Assembly: GCF_013407855.1 (NCBI RefSeq)
Contig: NZ_JACBZH010000001.1
Span: 5,580,001 to 5,644,000 of the forward strand
Direction of reading: 5' to 3'
From: Actinopolymorpha rutila
GTDB taxonomy: Bacteria > Actinomycetota > Actinomycetes > Propionibacteriales > Actinopolymorphaceae
Length of the DNA: 64,000 bases
The notes below the pieces were generated by a model, which searched no databases, was not told the DNA's origin, and saw only the letters and a list, made by a program, of their open reading frames with translations. Made by a program: the position numbers and the translations under genes. Shown piece after piece: positions 63,258 to 64,000 of the stretch (position 1 is the stretch's first letter; each line of letters opens with the position of its first letter).

Positions 63258-64000
63258 CTAGTGGAGTCGTTGGGGGCCGCCGAGGGGGCCGCCGTGGTCG
63301 AGGAGGACGGGCCGGCACGGCGGCGCCGGCAGGGTCCACGCGTCGAGCCGGGTCGTGGCGCCGAGACGCCAGTGCACGGCGCTGTACAGCGCTGCAGCGT
63401 CGAGCTGGAAGTCGACGTCCAGCCTTCTGCTGCGGTCGGCCGCATCCGCGGCGGTGTAGTGGACCTGGAGGCGGCAGTGGGCGGGGACGAACGCCGGCAT
63501 CAGCCGTTCGATCACCGGCTGAAGCGTCGTCCGCTGCTCCGGGTCGACCTCGACGGTGACCGTCACCGTGGTGGCCCGCTCGGCCAGCACGAGCTCCGGG
63601 TCGGGACAGCCCCGGCCCAGTGGGGTGCTGCCGAGGACCATTCCCCCGGCCCGCGCGGGCGCTGGCCGCTGCGCCAGGCTCACGGTGTCGACGCCGAGGC
63701 GTGCGGCGGCCGCCCCGACGGAGGGGCCGCCTCCCGTTCCCAGGAACCACGCGCCGGGTTCGTCGGCGTGGTCGGTCACGGTGGCGCGGTTGTCGGTCAC
63801 CAGGTCCAGGAGCAGTTGCAGGCCGCCGCACGTGCCGCGCAGGTCGAGCAGTTCCGCGGCATGCTGCAGTAGCTGTGATCGGATCGGGGCGGGCAGGTCG
63901 CCCAGCGGCGGGAACCCGAGCCAGCTCAGCAGGTGGTCGGTGCGGGCGTCGTCCGCGGTGGACGGGTCGACGCGATCGGGTAGAGCGGCTAGTTCGGCGT
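63258..64000 (-). CDS. Phage tail protein I (gpI)-like baseplate component, N-terminus off window
   Basis: 247 codons visible, ending at TAG 63258. The start of the visible part, LAALPDRVDPSTADDARTDHLLSWLGF, and the following LLQHAAELLDLRGTCGGLQLLLDLVTD form the P2 gpI-like signature used in contractile tails and eCIS baseplates. The C-terminal half (VTVTVEVDPEQRTTLQPVIERLMPAFVPAHCRLQVHY) is a beta-rich domain often fused in eCIS versions. Sheath, tube, baseplate J and ATPase genes are expected to the right of the window. Confidence 0.75.
   Translation of the reverse strand, partial: AELAALPDRVDPSTADDARTDHLLSWLGFPPLGDLPAPIRSQLLQHAAELLDLRGTCGGLQLLLDLVTDNRATVTDHADEPGAWFLGTGGGPSVGAAAARLGVDTVSLAQRPAPARAGGMVLGSTPLGRGCPDPELVLAERATTVTVTVEVDPEQRTTLQPVIERLMPAFVPAHCRLQVHYTAADAADRSRRLDVDFQLDAAALYSAVHWRLGATTRLDAWTLPAPPCRPVLLDHGGPLGGPQRLH

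Noticed and set aside
1..64000. CRISPR arrays, rRNA or tRNA genes, insertion sequences
   Set aside because: No regularly spaced repeats, no transposase motifs and no RNA-gene signatures were found on either strand.

Overview
The window comes from a high-GC Gram-positive genome, almost certainly an actinomycete. Signs are the very high GC, many GTG starts, Tat-type lipoproteins, an F420-type PPOX reductase, a DrrAB exporter and Stf0, HxlR and GntR/HutC families. The gene mix recalls Kribbella/Actinopolymorpha-type soil actinomycetes, but that placement is inference. I see no tRNA, rRNA or CRISPR.

Left part (1-19.8 kb): a mosaic of ordinary and accessory genes. It holds a family-5 ABC binding lipoprotein cut by the left edge, a secreted beta-lactamase-fold serine hydrolase, a nitroreductase, a sugar-isomerase-type TIM barrel, a Nudix hydrolase and a YbaY/YscW-like protein. 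An astacin protease with a seven-unit C-terminal propeller follows, then a MASE1 protein broken by one in-frame stop, an M20 amidohydrolase, an FMN reductase, a TRIC-type channel, DUF429 and HhH proteins, an HxlR/DHFR-like/PPOX group and a DrrAB-type exporter.

Middle-left (19.8-32.4 kb): a carbohydrate-uptake locus. Solute-binding protein, two permeases, two Gfo/Idh/MocA oxidoreductases and a GntR/HutC repressor form one tight operon. Facing it is a two-gene operon for secreted proteins, followed by a decayed DUF4038 glycosidase and a GH3 glycosidase. TTGGT-N4-ACCAA palindromes lie before the transporter operon and at the head of the secreted-protein operon, suggesting one GntR regulon.

Middle (35-44.5 kb): the most interesting locus. 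A GTP cyclohydrolase II-like protein with His at the usual Tyr switch position, a divergent 6-pyruvoyltetrahydropterin synthase homologue, a GT4 glycosyltransferase, a methyltransferase, a UPF0104 membrane protein, a CDP-alcohol phosphotransferase and an alkaline-phosphatase-superfamily membrane enzyme form two divergent operons. A zinc-less MDR dehydrogenase translationally coupled to a creatininase-family amidohydrolase follows, after a Stf0 sulfotransferase. Together they look like an uncharacterised pathway that diverts GTP into a formylated pyrimidine or pterin and builds a glycosylated, methylated, membrane-linked product.

Right part (44.6-58 kb): decay and islands. There is a family-5 binding-protein pseudogene, a secreted HExxH protein, a LacI remnant, an orphan phage tailspike, GH16 and GH51-like secreted glycosidases, an ArsR/hydrolase pair with a perfect palindromic operator, and a holin-like gene.

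Right edge (58-64 kb): the margin of what looks like an extracellular contractile injection system (eCIS). It has a LuxR regulator, a multidomain toxin-like cargo protein, two cysteine-rich appendage-type proteins and a tail protein I (gpI) homologue running off the edge.
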